Positions 19,314 to 27,788 of a stretch of 64,000 nt of DNA are shown piece after piece (positions within the stretch are counted from its first letter, which is position 1; each line of letters starts with the position of its first letter). The DNA is taken from positions 1 to 64,000 of the forward strand of contig NZ_JAHESF010000019.1 of the NCBI RefSeq assembly GCF_018598225.1, read 5' to 3'. The DNA is from Chryseosolibacter histidinae (GTDB lineage Bacteria > Bacteroidota > Bacteroidia > Cytophagales > Cyclobacteriaceae). Position numbers and translations under genes: made by a program. Below the pieces are notes generated by a model. It worked only from the letters and a program-made list of their open reading frames with translations. It was not told the DNA's origin and made no database searches.

Positions 19314-19342
19314 AAAACCCCGGAACGAAGCCGGGGTTTTTT
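19314..19342 (+). terminator. Intrinsic terminator after atpC
   Basis: AAAACCCCGG (19314-19323) pairs with CCGGGGTTTT (19331-19340) around a 7-base loop, followed by TT and ATT. A 10-bp stem with a T-run marks the end of the atpD-atpC transcript; because the arms are A- and T-rich outside, it can also serve the convergent gene at 19364. Confidence 0.9.
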
Positions 19343-19363
19343 ATTGTCATTTTTTCAGCGCAA

Positions 19364-19924
19364 CTATTGTTCGGCGATCCACTTGACGAAGAAGACCACG
19401 CCGATCACCAGCGCCACTACGCTCAGCACCCAGAACACGGAGTTCACACCACCAAAGAAACTCAGCGTTAACGCCACGGCACCAAAGATGATGGCCATTT
19501 TAAGGTTATAATCGAGGGCCTTGGTATCTGCCCTTGAAGCGCCGTGGTCACCAGACTTCTTTGCCTTCATGTATTTCTTAACCTCGGTTTTCAGCGCTTT
19601 TCTGAATTCTTTTTTTTCAGCTTTTGTGAGGTCTGTATATTTCTTCCCTGCGGCGACCTTCTCCATAACCGGAGCTGTACTTTTCACCGGAGCCGGGGCA
19701 TCATTTGTCGCGCTGGCAACAACGGTTTCTTCTTCAAGGATCAACGGACTTTCTCCGGTTTCAGGGGTTGCCTGCAGCGTATTGGCAGCGAGCTCGGTCT
19801 TCTCCGCCTGCGCTTTCTTTTTGCCGCTATTGTAGTCGTAATGGTCGAAGTAATAGGAATATTTGGGCGCAGAACATGCCGCCAGCAACAGCACGCTGGC
19901 CAGGAGCGTAATAAAGTTTTTCAT
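19364..19924 (-). CDS. Putative lipoprotein with C-terminal membrane helices
   Basis: A 186-residue protein with a lipoprotein signal (LLASVLLLAACSAP, lipid-attached Cys at about residue 17). A low-complexity middle (Ala, Glu, Lys, Thr) is followed by a basic amphipathic helix (LTKAEKKEFRKALKTEVKKYMK, two parts) and two hydrophobic segments at about 140-160 and 163-183. A lipid anchor at one end and two helices at the other is unusual and would fix the chain to a membrane at both ends. I do not recognise the family. It forms a minus-strand run with the two genes upstream, with gaps of 14 and 8 bases. Confidence 0.65.
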   Translation of the reverse strand: MKNFITLLASVLLLAACSAPKYSYYFDHYDYNSGKKKAQAEKTELAANTLQATPETGESPLILEEETVVASATNDAPAPVKSTAPVMEKVAAGKKYTDLTKAEKKEFRKALKTEVKKYMKAKKSGDHGASRADTKALDYNLKMAIIFGAVALTLSFFGGVNSVFWVLSVVALVIGVVFFVKWIAEQ

Positions 19925-19938
19925 ACTGATTCTGATGG

Positions 19939-20256
19939 TTATTTGTGACGTCTGAACACGGAAAAAAATCGTTCCATAAACCTTTTCTCGAAGGCCCAGA
20001 AGAACGCAAACTGTCCAAATAAAAAACCATACCCGAGTAATAGTATGTTATAGAGGGGAAGGATGAAAATGTAGTACAAGACGGTGGCAAGCGTGGAGTT
20101 GCCTTCTTCGCCGGCGAGCCAGTTCAGCAATGGCTTTTTCAGGAACAATACGGTGAAGCCCGTGCAGGCAAACACAACCAGGATCACCACCACCTGCCAA
20201 ACATTCTTAACATTCCAGCGTTGCCTAAGTTTTTCAATCCAGGAAGGGTTTTCCAT
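19939..20256 (-). CDS. Small membrane protein (DUF6787-like)
   Basis: A 105-residue protein with two hydrophobic segments (residues about 20-40 and 57-82), short cytoplasmic-type ends rich in Arg and Lys, and the block WIEKLRQRWNVKNVWQVVVI at the N-terminus. The sequence RFMERFF near the C-terminus and the two-helix layout match small Bacteroidota proteins filed as DUF6787; I give this by recall and am not certain. It sits 8 bases downstream of the pseudouridine synthase gene and 14 bases upstream of the lipoprotein gene, so the three are probably one transcript. Confidence 0.6.
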   Translation of the reverse strand: MENPSWIEKLRQRWNVKNVWQVVVILVVFACTGFTVLFLKKPLLNWLAGEEGNSTLATVLYYIFILPLYNILLLGYGFLFGQFAFFWAFEKRFMERFFSVFRRHK

Positions 20257-20264
20257 AACACCGT

Positions 20265-20963
20265 CTATTCATTGATCAGGTTTGAAAAATACTTCCAATA
20301 TTCTGTTTCAGGAAGCGGGGCTTCAAACTGCACGGATTCTTTTTTTACGGGATGAACAAACGCCAGCTTACGGGCATGCAGGCAGATGCTTCCATCCAGG
20401 TTGGCTTCGGCGAAACCGTACTTGACGTCGCCTTTGATCGGGCAGCCCATGGTGGCAAGCTGCACCCTGATCTGGTGCGGGCGTCCTGTTACCGGATTCA
20501 CTTCCAGCAGAAAATGACCCTGATTGTATCCCAGCACCTGGTAGCGCAGCTCTGAGCGTAGGGCACCCGGTGTTTCGCGCAGGTATGCCGTGGTCTTGTT
20601 CTTTTTCTCGTCTTTCAGCAGCCAGTGTATCAGAACATCCTGATCATGAGGCGGTTTGTTTTTAATTACCGCCCAATACGTTTTCCTGGTTTCCTTTTCG
20701 CGAAAAAGCTCATTCATCCGTTCAAGGGCTTTGGATGTGCGGGCAAAAACCACAATACCGCTCACAGGACGGTCAATACGGTGCACAACACCTAAAAAGA
20801 CCGCTCCGGGCTTGTTGTATTTTTCCTTGATGTAGCTTTTACACAGCTCTACCAGCGGAATATCGCCCGTTACGTCGCCCTGGACGAGAATTCCGGAAGA
20901 TTTGTTCACCACCAACAAATGGTTGTCTTCATAGATCACGACAAAATCTTTCCCGGTTTTCAC
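20265..20963 (-). CDS. RNA pseudouridine synthase, RluA family
   Basis: A 232-residue enzyme that isomerises uridine to pseudouridine in rRNA or tRNA. The catalytic aspartate lies in VVHRIDRPVSGIVVFARTSK (residues about 60-79). LLVVNKSSGILVQGD near the N-terminus and RPHQIRVQLATMGCPIKGD near the C-terminus are the other RluA-family blocks. No S4 domain is present, so it is of the short RluA/RluC-like type; the target base cannot be told from sequence. The start codon is GTG at 20963. It is the first gene of a three-gene run. Confidence 0.9.
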   Translation of the reverse strand: MKTGKDFVVIYEDNHLLVVNKSSGILVQGDVTGDIPLVELCKSYIKEKYNKPGAVFLGVVHRIDRPVSGIVVFARTSKALERMNELFREKETRKTYWAVIKNKPPHDQDVLIHWLLKDEKKNKTTAYLRETPGALRSELRYQVLGYNQGHFLLEVNPVTGRPHQIRVQLATMGCPIKGDVKYGFAEANLDGSICLHARKLAFVHPVKKESVQFEAPLPETEYWKYFSNLINE

Positions 20964-21041
20964 GCAAAAATTAATACAACAATGATACTTCAGAACCTTT
21001 TATAAAAAGACAAAACAGTTAATTTTAAATTCCTTAAACCT

Positions 21042-21049
21042 TACTTTTG
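21042..21049 (+). promoter_or_regulatory. Putative -7 box (TACTTTTG)
   Basis: TACTTTTG fits TAnnTTTG and lies 21 bases before the ATG of the coiled-coil lipoprotein gene at 21071. The upstream -33 region (GTTAA) is a poor match. Confidence 0.5.
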
Positions 21050-21070
21050 TTTTTCTAACTTACGCATTCT

Positions 21071-21829
21071 ATGCCTGCACGACTTACCCTACCTTTCTCT
21101 CTGTTTGTAGTTATCCTGTTATCGGCCTGTGGCTCAAAAGAAGAAAATGAGCGCCTGCGGGTAGAGAACGATTCGCTGAGGAACGAGCTCGAGACACGTC
21201 ATGAAATGGTAGGCGTTATGCGCGACGTAAAAGGTTTGATCGACTCGATCGATGCAAGCCGCCACCTGCTTCGCACCGATCTGCATGAAGGCATGAGCTA
21301 CAACACTTTCTCCGAGCGCCTGAAAGGCATTAACGACTACGTTAAGAAAACGGAGGCCAAGCTAAAGACCGTTGAAAAAGAGCTGCGCTCGTCGAACAAG
21401 AAGGTCAATTCATACCTGTTGATGATGGATGCGCTCAAAAGCGAACTGGAGATCCGTGTGCAGGAAGTGAACTCACTCGAAGCCGCTGTTGCGCAGTATA
21501 AAGCCGAGAACAAAGGGCTGCTGGAAACTGTCAAGCTCCAGCAAACCGAGATGGCCGAAATGCAAACCAAGATCACCGCCAAGCAGGAAGAGCTGAAGCT
21601 GCTGGAAGCCAAAGTGGGTGAGATGGTCGATAACTTCAAGGTAAGCGAAGCCGAAGCATTCTACGCCAGGGCCAAAGCGGTGGAAGAAGCTGCGAACAGA
21701 ACCAGGCTGGCACCACGTAAGAAAAAGGAAACCTACAAAGAAGCCCTGGAGCTCTACAAAAAGTCGCTTTCGCTGGGCAAGAAAGAAGCAAGGGCAGACA
21801 TCACCAAGCTGGAAAAGAAGATCAAATAA
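21071..21829 (+). CDS. Coiled-coil lipoprotein of unknown function
   Basis: A 252-residue protein with a lipoprotein signal (VVILLSACGSKEE, lipid-attached Cys at residue 20). Nearly all of the mature chain is predicted coiled coil: ENERLRVENDSLRNELETRH, then a break around residues 55-85, then about 95 residues of heptads up to KVGEMVDNF. The last 55 residues (AEAFYARAKAVEEAANR, TYKEALELYKKSLSLGKKEA) resemble a tetratricopeptide-like helical pair. It is likely to sit in the periplasm, tethered to a membrane, as a spacer or scaffold. Function unknown. It converges on prfC, and both stop codons fall within a shared hairpin. Confidence 0.7.
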   Translation: MPARLTLPFSLFVVILLSACGSKEENERLRVENDSLRNELETRHEMVGVMRDVKGLIDSIDASRHLLRTDLHEGMSYNTFSERLKGINDYVKKTEAKLKTVEKELRSSNKKVNSYLLMMDALKSELEIRVQEVNSLEAAVAQYKAENKGLLETVKLQQTEMAEMQTKITAKQEELKLLEAKVGEMVDNFKVSEAEAFYARAKAVEEAANRTRLAPRKKKETYKEALELYKKSLSLGKKEARADITKLEKKIK

Positions 21830-21873
21830 CCTACACCTCAAATAACCTGCACCTTAACGGCGTAGGTTATTTG
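21823..21873. terminator. Bidirectional terminator hairpin with duplicated left arm
   Basis: The right arm AGGTTATTTG (21864-21873) can pair with CAAATAACCT at 21839-21848 (10 bp) or, extended to 13 bases (CGTAGGTTATTTG), with CAAATAACCTAC at 21823-21834. The left arms are direct repeats. The stop codon of the lipoprotein gene (21827-21829) lies in the outer left arm and that of prfC (21867-21869) in the right arm. Confidence 0.75.
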
Positions 21874-23447
21874 AACTCTGACGTGAAGTGGAATTCGATG
21901 TCGGGAAAATTATCCTGAACCATCTGCAGCCATGCGCGTGACTCTGCCATAAACACCAGCTTGTCGTCTTTATCGCGCGCGATGTGGCGCTGCTTCGAAT
22001 CAATGAACTCTGCCAGCTTCTTCGGATCTTTTGAAGAGATCCAGCATGCTTTATAGATATTCTGCGGCTGGAACTGAACCGTGGCGCCGTATTCGTTCTT
22101 GAGGCGGAACTGGATCACCTCAAACTGGAGCGCACCCACCACACCCACAACTTTTCTTTTGCCGAGCTCATAGGTGAACAGCTGTGCCACACCTTCTTCC
22201 ATCAGCTGAAGCAGACCTTTTTCGAGCTGCTTGGTTTTCATGGCGTCGAGATTGACCACTTCTTTGAAGATCTCCGGTGAGAAGCTGGGGATGCCGGTAT
22301 ACAGGATCTTCTCTCCTTCCGTGAGGGTATCGCCGATCTTCAGGTTTCCGGTGTCGTAGATACCCACAATATCACCAGGCCAGGCTTCGTCAACGGTCTC
22401 CCTGTCTTGCGCCATAAACGCTGTGGCGTTGGAGAACCTCACGCTTTTTTCGTGGCGTACATGGAAGTAGTTGCTGCCGCGTTCAAACTTTCCTGAACAG
22501 ATCCTGAGAAAGGCAATGCGGTTACGGTGTTTCGGATCCATGTTGGCGTGGATCTTGAACACGAAGCCGGTGAACTTGTTCTCTTCAGGAGTTACGATCC
22601 GCAGGGTGGTTTCGCGCGGAATGGGCGGCGGCGCAACATTGATGAACGTATCCAGCAATTCTTTCACACCGAAGTTATTCACGGCGCTTCCGAAAAATAC
22701 AGGCGCAACCTTGCCGGCCAGGTAATCCTTTACATCAAAATCAGGATACACACCTTCGATCAACTCTACATCTGCACGAAGTTGTTTGGCGTTGTTCTCG
22801 CCCACGTAATCGTCGAGCAGGCTGTCGTTGATATCTTTTATCTCGATGCCTTCCTCCACGGTGATCTTGCTGGGTGTGAAAAGGTGAAGGCTTTTCTCAT
22901 AGAGACTGTAAACGCCCTTGAAGGTTTTACCCATGCTGATGGGCCAGCTCAGGGGACGCACCTTGATGTTCAGCTTTTCTTCGATCTCGTCGAGCAGGTC
23001 AAAGGGATCCCTTCCTTCACGGTCGAGCTTGTTGATGAAACAGATCACAGGTGTGTTGCGCATGCGGCAGACCTCCATCAGCTTTTCGGTCTGGATCTCC
23101 ACACCCTTCACACAATCGATCACCATGATCACACTGTCTACTGCTGTGAGCGTACGGTAAGTGTCTTCGGCAAAATCCTGGTGACCGGGTGTATCGAGCA
23201 GGTTGATCTTCACATCGCGGTAATTGAAACCCATCACGGAAGTAGCCACGGAGATACCCCGTTGCTTTTCAATCTCCATCCAGTCTGACCGTGCGTGATC
23301 CTTGATCTTGCTCGACTTCACCGCGCCTGCTTTCTGAATCGCGCCGCCGAAGAGCAGAAGCTTTTCCGTGAGCGTGGTTTTTCCGGCATCGGGGTGACTG
23401 ATGATCCCGAAAGTTCTGCGCTTCGCTATTTCCTGTTCCAAACTCAT
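21867..23447 (-). CDS. prfC: Peptide chain release factor 3
   Basis: A 526-residue translational GTPase that recycles RF1 and RF2 from the ribosome. G1 is [20 protein letters not shown], the switch region has [20 protein letters not shown]3 is [16 protein letters not shown] and G4 is [11 protein letters not shown]. Domain II and the RF3 C-terminal domain follow ([20 protein letters not shown]). The length is normal (about 525-530). I use the ATG at 23447, which directly precedes [14 protein letters not shown]; the 20 residues that precede it in frame are read from a repeat-rich leader. The gene has a leader of about 150 bases with word repeats. Confidence 0.95.
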   Translation of the reverse strand: MSLEQEIAKRRTFGIISHPDAGKTTLTEKLLLFGGAIQKAGAVKSSKIKDHARSDWMEIEKQRGISVATSVMGFNYRDVKINLLDTPGHQDFAEDTYRTLTAVDSVIMVIDCVKGVEIQTEKLMEVCRMRNTPVICFINKLDREGRDPFDLLDEIEEKLNIKVRPLSWPISMGKTFKGVYSLYEKSLHLFTPSKITVEEGIEIKDINDSLLDDYVGENNAKQLRADVELIEGVYPDFDVKDYLAGKVAPVFFGSAVNNFGVKELLDTFINVAPPPIPRETTLRIVTPEENKFTGFVFKIHANMDPKHRNRIAFLRICSGKFERGSNYFHVRHEKSVRFSNATAFMAQDRETVDEAWPGDIVGIYDTGNLKIGDTLTEGEKILYTGIPSFSPEIFKEVVNLDAMKTKQLEKGLLQLMEEGVAQLFTYELGKRKVVGVVGALQFEVIQFRLKNEYGATVQFQPQNIYKACWISSKDPKKLAEFIDSKQRHIARDKDDKLVFMAESRAWLQMVQDNFPDIEFHFTSEFK

Positions 23448-23486
23448 ATGATTGTATGTCGGCTCTTGCGTTCTCAGTTTTGTTTT

Positions 23487-23600
23487 AGTCCACGGTCGAC
23501 AGTCCACTGCTGTGACCAGTAACGATCACCTGATGTGTTGCACCTTATGGTTGTGGACTTTCCTCATTGCCTACTGCTTATTGTCAATTGCCTATTGTTT
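23487..23600. repeat. GTGGACTGT- and ATTGTCAATTG-type word repeats in the prfC leader
   Basis: AGTCCACGGTCGACAGTCCAC (23490 onwards) is a tandem of the GTCCAC/GTCGAC word, with TTGTGGACTTTCC at about 23554 as an inverted partner. Next come ATTGCCTACTGCTTATTG and TCAATTGCCTATTG (about 23567-23596), words of the same kind as at 15832-15945. The GTGGACTGT word also occurs at 30708-30717. The repeats lie between the prfC start and its putative promoter. Confidence 0.65.
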
Positions 23601-23607
23601 GCGGTCG

Positions 23608-23615
23608 CAAAAGTA
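23608..23615 (-). promoter_or_regulatory. Putative -7 box for prfC
   Basis: CAAAAGTA reads TACTTTTG on the minus strand, matching TAnnTTTG. It would give prfC a leader of about 155 bases that contains the repeats at 23487-23600. Confidence 0.45.
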
Positions 23616-23684
23616 GTAAAATGTATAGCTTTGGCTGCATTTTAGACGACGAATGCTAAATTGTATTTTTTAACACGAACAGAA

Positions 23685-24656
23685 ATGCAATACAGAAGAT
23701 TCGGACGAACAAACTGGAATGTAAGCGAAATGGGCTATGGCATGTGGGGCCTGGCGGGCTGGACAGGCTCGGACGCAGGCGAGGTGATGCAGGCCCTGGA
23801 ACGATCGGTAGCGTTGGGCTGCAATTTTTTTGACACAGCCTGGGGCTACGGCGCCGGAAAAAGCGAGCAGATCCTCGGTGAACTCGTGAAGCGGCACTCC
23901 GGCAAACGTCTGTATTGCGCCACCAAGATCCCACCGAAGAATTTCAAATGGCCCAGCAGACCTACCTATACCCTCGAAGAGTGTTTTCCTGCCAGCCATA
24001 TCGTAGAATACACAGAAAAAAGCCTGAAAAACCTGAACACCGACTGCATTGACCTGCAACAGTTCCATGTGTGGGAAGATGGCTGGGCAAACCATGATGA
24101 GTGGAAGAAAGCGATCGAGAAACTGAAGAAAGAAGGCAAGATCCGGTTCATCGGCATCAGCGTGAACCGCTGGGAACCTGACAACGTGCTCAATACACTG
24201 CAAACCGGACTCATCGACGCCGTGCAGGTGATCTATAACATCTTCGACCAGGCTCCGGAAGACAATCTGTTTCCCCTCTGCCGCAAGCTCGACATCGGTG
24301 TTATTGCCCGTGTTCCGTTCGATGAAGGAACCCTGACCGGCACGCTGACCAAGGATACCGTTTTTCCTAAAGACGACTGGCGCTCGACGTATTTTGTGCC
24401 CGAGAACCTGAATGCAAGCGTAGACCACGCCAATGCGCTCAGGCCCCTCATCCCCCAGGGAATGACCATGCCCGAAATGGCGCTTCGGTTCATCCTCGGC
24501 AACAAGGATGTTCATACCATCATCCCCGGCATGCGCAAAGTGAGGAACGTAGAGGCCAACATTGCCGCCAGCGATGGTAAAACCCTGGAGCGTTCGTTAA
24601 TGGAGAAGCTGAAAGGCCACCGTTGGGACAGAACACCTACATCATGGTCTCAATAA
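23685..24656 (+). CDS. Aldo/keto reductase
   Basis: A 323-residue TIM-barrel NADPH-dependent oxidoreductase. It begins MQYRRFGRTNWNVSEMGYG, the usual AKR opening. The catalytic Asp and Tyr lie in FFDTAWGYGAGKSEQILGE, the Lys in LYCATKIPPKN, and the His position is in IDLQQFHVWEDGW. The cofactor-binding C-terminal segment is TIIPGMRKVRNVEANIAASD. The closest shape is the YghZ/Tas-like AKR5-type group. Start at ATG 23685, not the TTG at 23661 that adds eight unconserved residues. Substrate unknown; it appears to be monocistronic. Confidence 0.9.
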   Translation: MQYRRFGRTNWNVSEMGYGMWGLAGWTGSDAGEVMQALERSVALGCNFFDTAWGYGAGKSEQILGELVKRHSGKRLYCATKIPPKNFKWPSRPTYTLEECFPASHIVEYTEKSLKNLNTDCIDLQQFHVWEDGWANHDEWKKAIEKLKKEGKIRFIGISVNRWEPDNVLNTLQTGLIDAVQVIYNIFDQAPEDNLFPLCRKLDIGVIARVPFDEGTLTGTLTKDTVFPKDDWRSTYFVPENLNASVDHANALRPLIPQGMTMPEMALRFILGNKDVHTIIPGMRKVRNVEANIAASDGKTLERSLMEKLKGHRWDRTPTSWSQ

Positions 24657-24822
24657 ATGCCCGGTCCCACCATTTGCATATCGGCGCATTGATCATTGAT
24701 CCTTAAAAAAGTCCTGTCATTATGTCATTTTTAGCTCAAAAACGGGCGCTGGCATAACCATTGATAGTTGCAGGTATATAATTTTTAAAGAAACTGTTGA
24801 ACTATTAATCATTATCAATAAC

Positions 24823-26754
24823 ATGGGCAAAATCATTGGAATTGACCTAGGTACTACCAACTCGTGCGTTGCGGTTATGGAGGGCAATGAGCCTGTCGTA
24901 ATCCCTAACAGCGAGGGCCGTAGAACCACTCCTTCAGTCGTTGCATTTCTGGATGATGGGAAAGGAGAACGTAAAGTTGGCGATCCTGCCAAGCGCCAGG
25001 CTATCACAAATCCGAAGAATACCGTTTCCTCCATCAAACGTTTCATGGGCAAAAAATATGACGACGTTACCGGGGAAATGAAAATGGTCTCCTACCAGGT
25101 GGAGCGTGGCAGCAATGACACCGTACGCGTCAGGATAGGTGACCGTCATTATACGCCGCAGGAGATCTCTGCCATGATCCTTCAGAAAATGAAGTCTACC
25201 GCAGAAGATTACCTGGGCACAACCGTATCAGAAGCCGTGATCACTGTTCCGGCCTACTTCAACGATGCCGAACGTCAGGCTACCAAAGAAGCAGGACAGA
25301 TCGCTGGTCTGGATGTAAAACGGATCATCAACGAGCCCACGGCCGCAGCGCTTGCTTACGGCATGGACAAGAAACACAAAGACATGAAGATCGCTGTGTA
25401 CGACCTCGGTGGTGGTACCTTCGATATCTCCATTCTCGAGCTCGGCGACGGCGTGTTTGAAGTGAAATCAACCAACGGTGACGTTCACCTCGGTGGTGAC
25501 GACTTCGATCAGCGCATCATCAACTGGCTGGCTGACGAATTCAAAAAAGACGAGAACGTAGATCTCCGCAAAGATCCGATGGCATTGCAGCGTTTGAAAG
25601 AAGCTGCTGAAAAAGCCAAGATCGAGCTGTCGAGCTCACAGGAAACGGAGGTCAATCTTCCTTATATCACTTCTATCGACGGTGTACCGAAGCACCTCGT
25701 GAAGAAACTGAGCCGCGCGAAGTTCGAGCAGCTCGTTGACGACCTCGTGCGCAGAACGCTGGAGCCTTGCCGCAAAGCCGTGCAGGATGCCGGTGTCAAC
25801 GTTTCTGAGATCGACGAAGTGATCCTCGTGGGAGGTTCCACACGGATCCCCCGCATTCAGGATGAAGTAGAGAAATTCTTCGGCAAGAAACCTTCGAAAG
25901 GTGTGAACCCCGACGAGGTAGTGGCCATCGGTGCTGCTATCCAGGGTGGTGTGCTCACCGGTGAAGTGAAAGATGTGCTGCTGCTGGACGTTACACCGCT
26001 TTCGCTCGGTATCGAGACATTGGGTGGTGTGTTCACCAAGCTTATCGAATCGAACACTACTATTCCGAGCAAAAAATCGGAAGTGTTCTCTACCGCTGCA
26101 GACCATCAGCCTTCCGTAGAGATCCACGTGCTGCAGGGTGAAAGACCTATGGCGAAAGATAACCGTACGATCGGACGTTTCCACCTCGATGGAATTCCGC
26201 CGGCACCGCGCGGCATCCCGCAGATCGAAGTAACCTTCGACATCGACGCCAACGGTATCCTTCACGTATCGGCCAAAGACAAAGGCACCGGCAAGGAGCA
26301 GAAGATCAGGATCGAAGCTTCTTCAGGACTGACCGATGCCGAGATCCAGAAGATGAAGCAGGAAGCTCAGGCCAACGCCGAAGCCGACAAAAAAGCGAAA
26401 GAGCACATCGAGAAGATCAACCAGGCCGATTCGCTCATATTCCAGACTGAAAAACAAATGAAGGAGTATGGAGAAAAGCTCTCTGACGGCAATAAAACTG
26501 CTATCAACAGCGCCCTTGAAAAACTGAGGAACGCTCACAAGAACCAGGACATTGCTGCCATCGACATGGCCATGAATGAGCTTAACAATGCCTGGCAGGC
26601 TGCCGCAACAGAGATCTACCAGGCTGGCGCCGGCCAACCCGGAGCACAACCGAACGGAAATGCGGGAGCCAACCCTAATGCCTCAGCATCGGGCGGCACC
26701 AACAACGACGTATCGGATGTTGAATACGAAGAAGTGAATGACAACAAGAAGTAA
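24823..26754 (+). CDS. dnaK: Molecular chaperone DnaK (Hsp70)
   Basis: A 643-residue Hsp70 that folds and protects cytoplasmic proteins with DnaJ and GrpE. The nucleotide-binding domain starts [36 protein letters not shown] and [20 protein letters not shown] are the phosphate and adenosine motifs. The substrate-binding domain ([20 protein letters not shown] onwards) and helical lid follow, ending in a low-complexity tail and the acidic [14 protein letters not shown], a typical DnaK end. It is 14 kb from grpE-dnaJ and stands alone, with a strong terminator behind it. Confidence 0.98.
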   Translation: MGKIIGIDLGTTNSCVAVMEGNEPVVIPNSEGRRTTPSVVAFLDDGKGERKVGDPAKRQAITNPKNTVSSIKRFMGKKYDDVTGEMKMVSYQVERGSNDTVRVRIGDRHYTPQEISAMILQKMKSTAEDYLGTTVSEAVITVPAYFNDAERQATKEAGQIAGLDVKRIINEPTAAALAYGMDKKHKDMKIAVYDLGGGTFDISILELGDGVFEVKSTNGDVHLGGDDFDQRIINWLADEFKKDENVDLRKDPMALQRLKEAAEKAKIELSSSQETEVNLPYITSIDGVPKHLVKKLSRAKFEQLVDDLVRRTLEPCRKAVQDAGVNVSEIDEVILVGGSTRIPRIQDEVEKFFGKKPSKGVNPDEVVAIGAAIQGGVLTGEVKDVLLLDVTPLSLGIETLGGVFTKLIESNTTIPSKKSEVFSTAADHQPSVEIHVLQGERPMAKDNRTIGRFHLDGIPPAPRGIPQIEVTFDIDANGILHVSAKDKGTGKEQKIRIEASSGLTDAEIQKMKQEAQANAEADKKAKEHIEKINQADSLIFQTEKQMKEYGEKLSDGNKTAINSALEKLRNAHKNQDIAAIDMAMNELNNAWQAAATEIYQAGAGQPGAQPNGNAGANPNASASGGTNNDVSDVEYEEVNDNKK

Positions 26755-26774
26755 CATTCATTGACCCATAATGG

Positions 26775-26807
26775 AAGACCGCTGTTCACGCAGCGGTCTT
26801 TTTTATT
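26775..26807 (+). terminator. Intrinsic terminator after dnaK
   Basis: AAGACCGCTG (26775-26784) pairs perfectly with CAGCGGTCTT (26791-26800) around a 6-base loop, and TTTTATTTTT follows. It is 20 bases after the dnaK stop codon. Confidence 0.92.
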
Positions 26808-26962
26808 TTTATATCCCCGACGCTTGTTCATCACAGGCATTTTTGAAAGGGCAAAAAAATACAAGCTTGCGGCAGGAGAAAGCTGTAACGTAGCTGATAT
26901 GCAACACCCCTAACCTTTGAAAAAAGGTTAAAAATGGTATCTTTATAATAACTTTTCAGGGC

Positions 26963-27667
26963 ATGAAAAGGTCAGCTTTATATGGCGCCGGCATCCTCAC
27001 CTTCCTGTTAGCCATCACCTGTGGCTACGGTCAGGAGTCACGTTTGTATCGGCTGCACCTCGACCAGGATGTGCGCACCACAGACTGGCGCGACAGCATC
27101 TATCGTTTTTCCGAATTCACTCCTGGCAGGCTCACGTTTGTTGCGGGCAAATCGCAGGAGCGCAAATTCAATTACAATTTGTTCACAGGCAAAATGGATT
27201 TCATCGATGACCATGGAGACACCCTTACGCTCAACTACGCGCGCGAGCTCAGGCTGGTGACCATCGGCAGTCGTGTTTTTTATTTCGATCCGGCAGAAGG
27301 GTACATCGAGGTTATTTTGCAGATGCCGCTCTCGCTGGGTGTGAGAAAGGTATTTTTTGCTGCCATCAAAGAAACGGTTGCCGATGACGGCTACGGCGTT
27401 GCTTCTCATACCACTTCTTCAACAAGATCGTTCCGCGGCGCGGTAACCGCTGGCGTGATCAACGTAGACAACCTGTATAAAAAAGAAGCCTACTATTTTT
27501 TCATCGATCAGAAAAGCAATCTCTACCAGGCCAACAAGCTCTCGTTGCTGAGGCTATTCGATGATCACCGGAAAGAGATCAAAGCCTACCTGAAAAAGAA
27601 TAACGTCGACTTCAAAAACGAACAGCATCTGACGGCGTTGGTGCGTTTCTGCAACCGCTTCTACTAG
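26963..27667 (+). CDS. Secreted protein of unknown function
   Basis: A 234-residue protein with a signal peptide (residues 1-23, ending CGYG). I do not recognise the family. The mature chain has a strand-rich N-terminal part (RFSEFTPGRLTFVAGKSQ, NYNLFTGKMDFIDDHGDTL), a middle with VFYFDPAEGYIEVILQ, and a helical C-terminus (LRLFDDHRKEIKAYLKKNNV, FKNEQHLTALVRFCNRFY). The C-terminal helix followed by NR-Y is reminiscent of Bacteroidota periplasmic proteins seen alone. No membrane helices after the signal. An 8-base sequence ending AACTTTTC lies 9 bases before the ATG, a poor -7 match. A short hairpin (27666-27684) overlaps the stop. Confidence 0.55.
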   Translation: MKRSALYGAGILTFLLAITCGYGQESRLYRLHLDQDVRTTDWRDSIYRFSEFTPGRLTFVAGKSQERKFNYNLFTGKMDFIDDHGDTLTLNYARELRLVTIGSRVFYFDPAEGYIEVILQMPLSLGVRKVFFAAIKETVADDGYGVASHTTSSTRSFRGAVTAGVINVDNLYKKEAYYFFIDQKSNLYQANKLSLLRLFDDHRKEIKAYLKKNNVDFKNEQHLTALVRFCNRFY

Positions 27668-27754
27668 TTGCACCGCTTGCAACTGAACACTTGTTCGCTG
27701 AAATATTTTTGTCACCTGCAAGTGGAAATTCATTTTTTATTCTGGCGGGTTAAT

Positions 27755-27762
27755 TAAATTTG
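27755..27762 (+). promoter_or_regulatory. Putative -7 box (TAAATTTG) for aspartate kinase
   Basis: TAAATTTG fits TAnnTTTG and lies 26 bases before the start codon. The -33 position holds T-rich sequence (ATTTTTTAT) without a clear TTTG. Confidence 0.5.
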
Positions 27763-27788
27763 CCCGCTTTTAAAAAATTCAAAATTTT

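Noticed and set aside
22527-23288. A 253-residue plus-strand frame opposite prfC
   Set aside because: It is antisense to the conserved GTPase domains of RF3.
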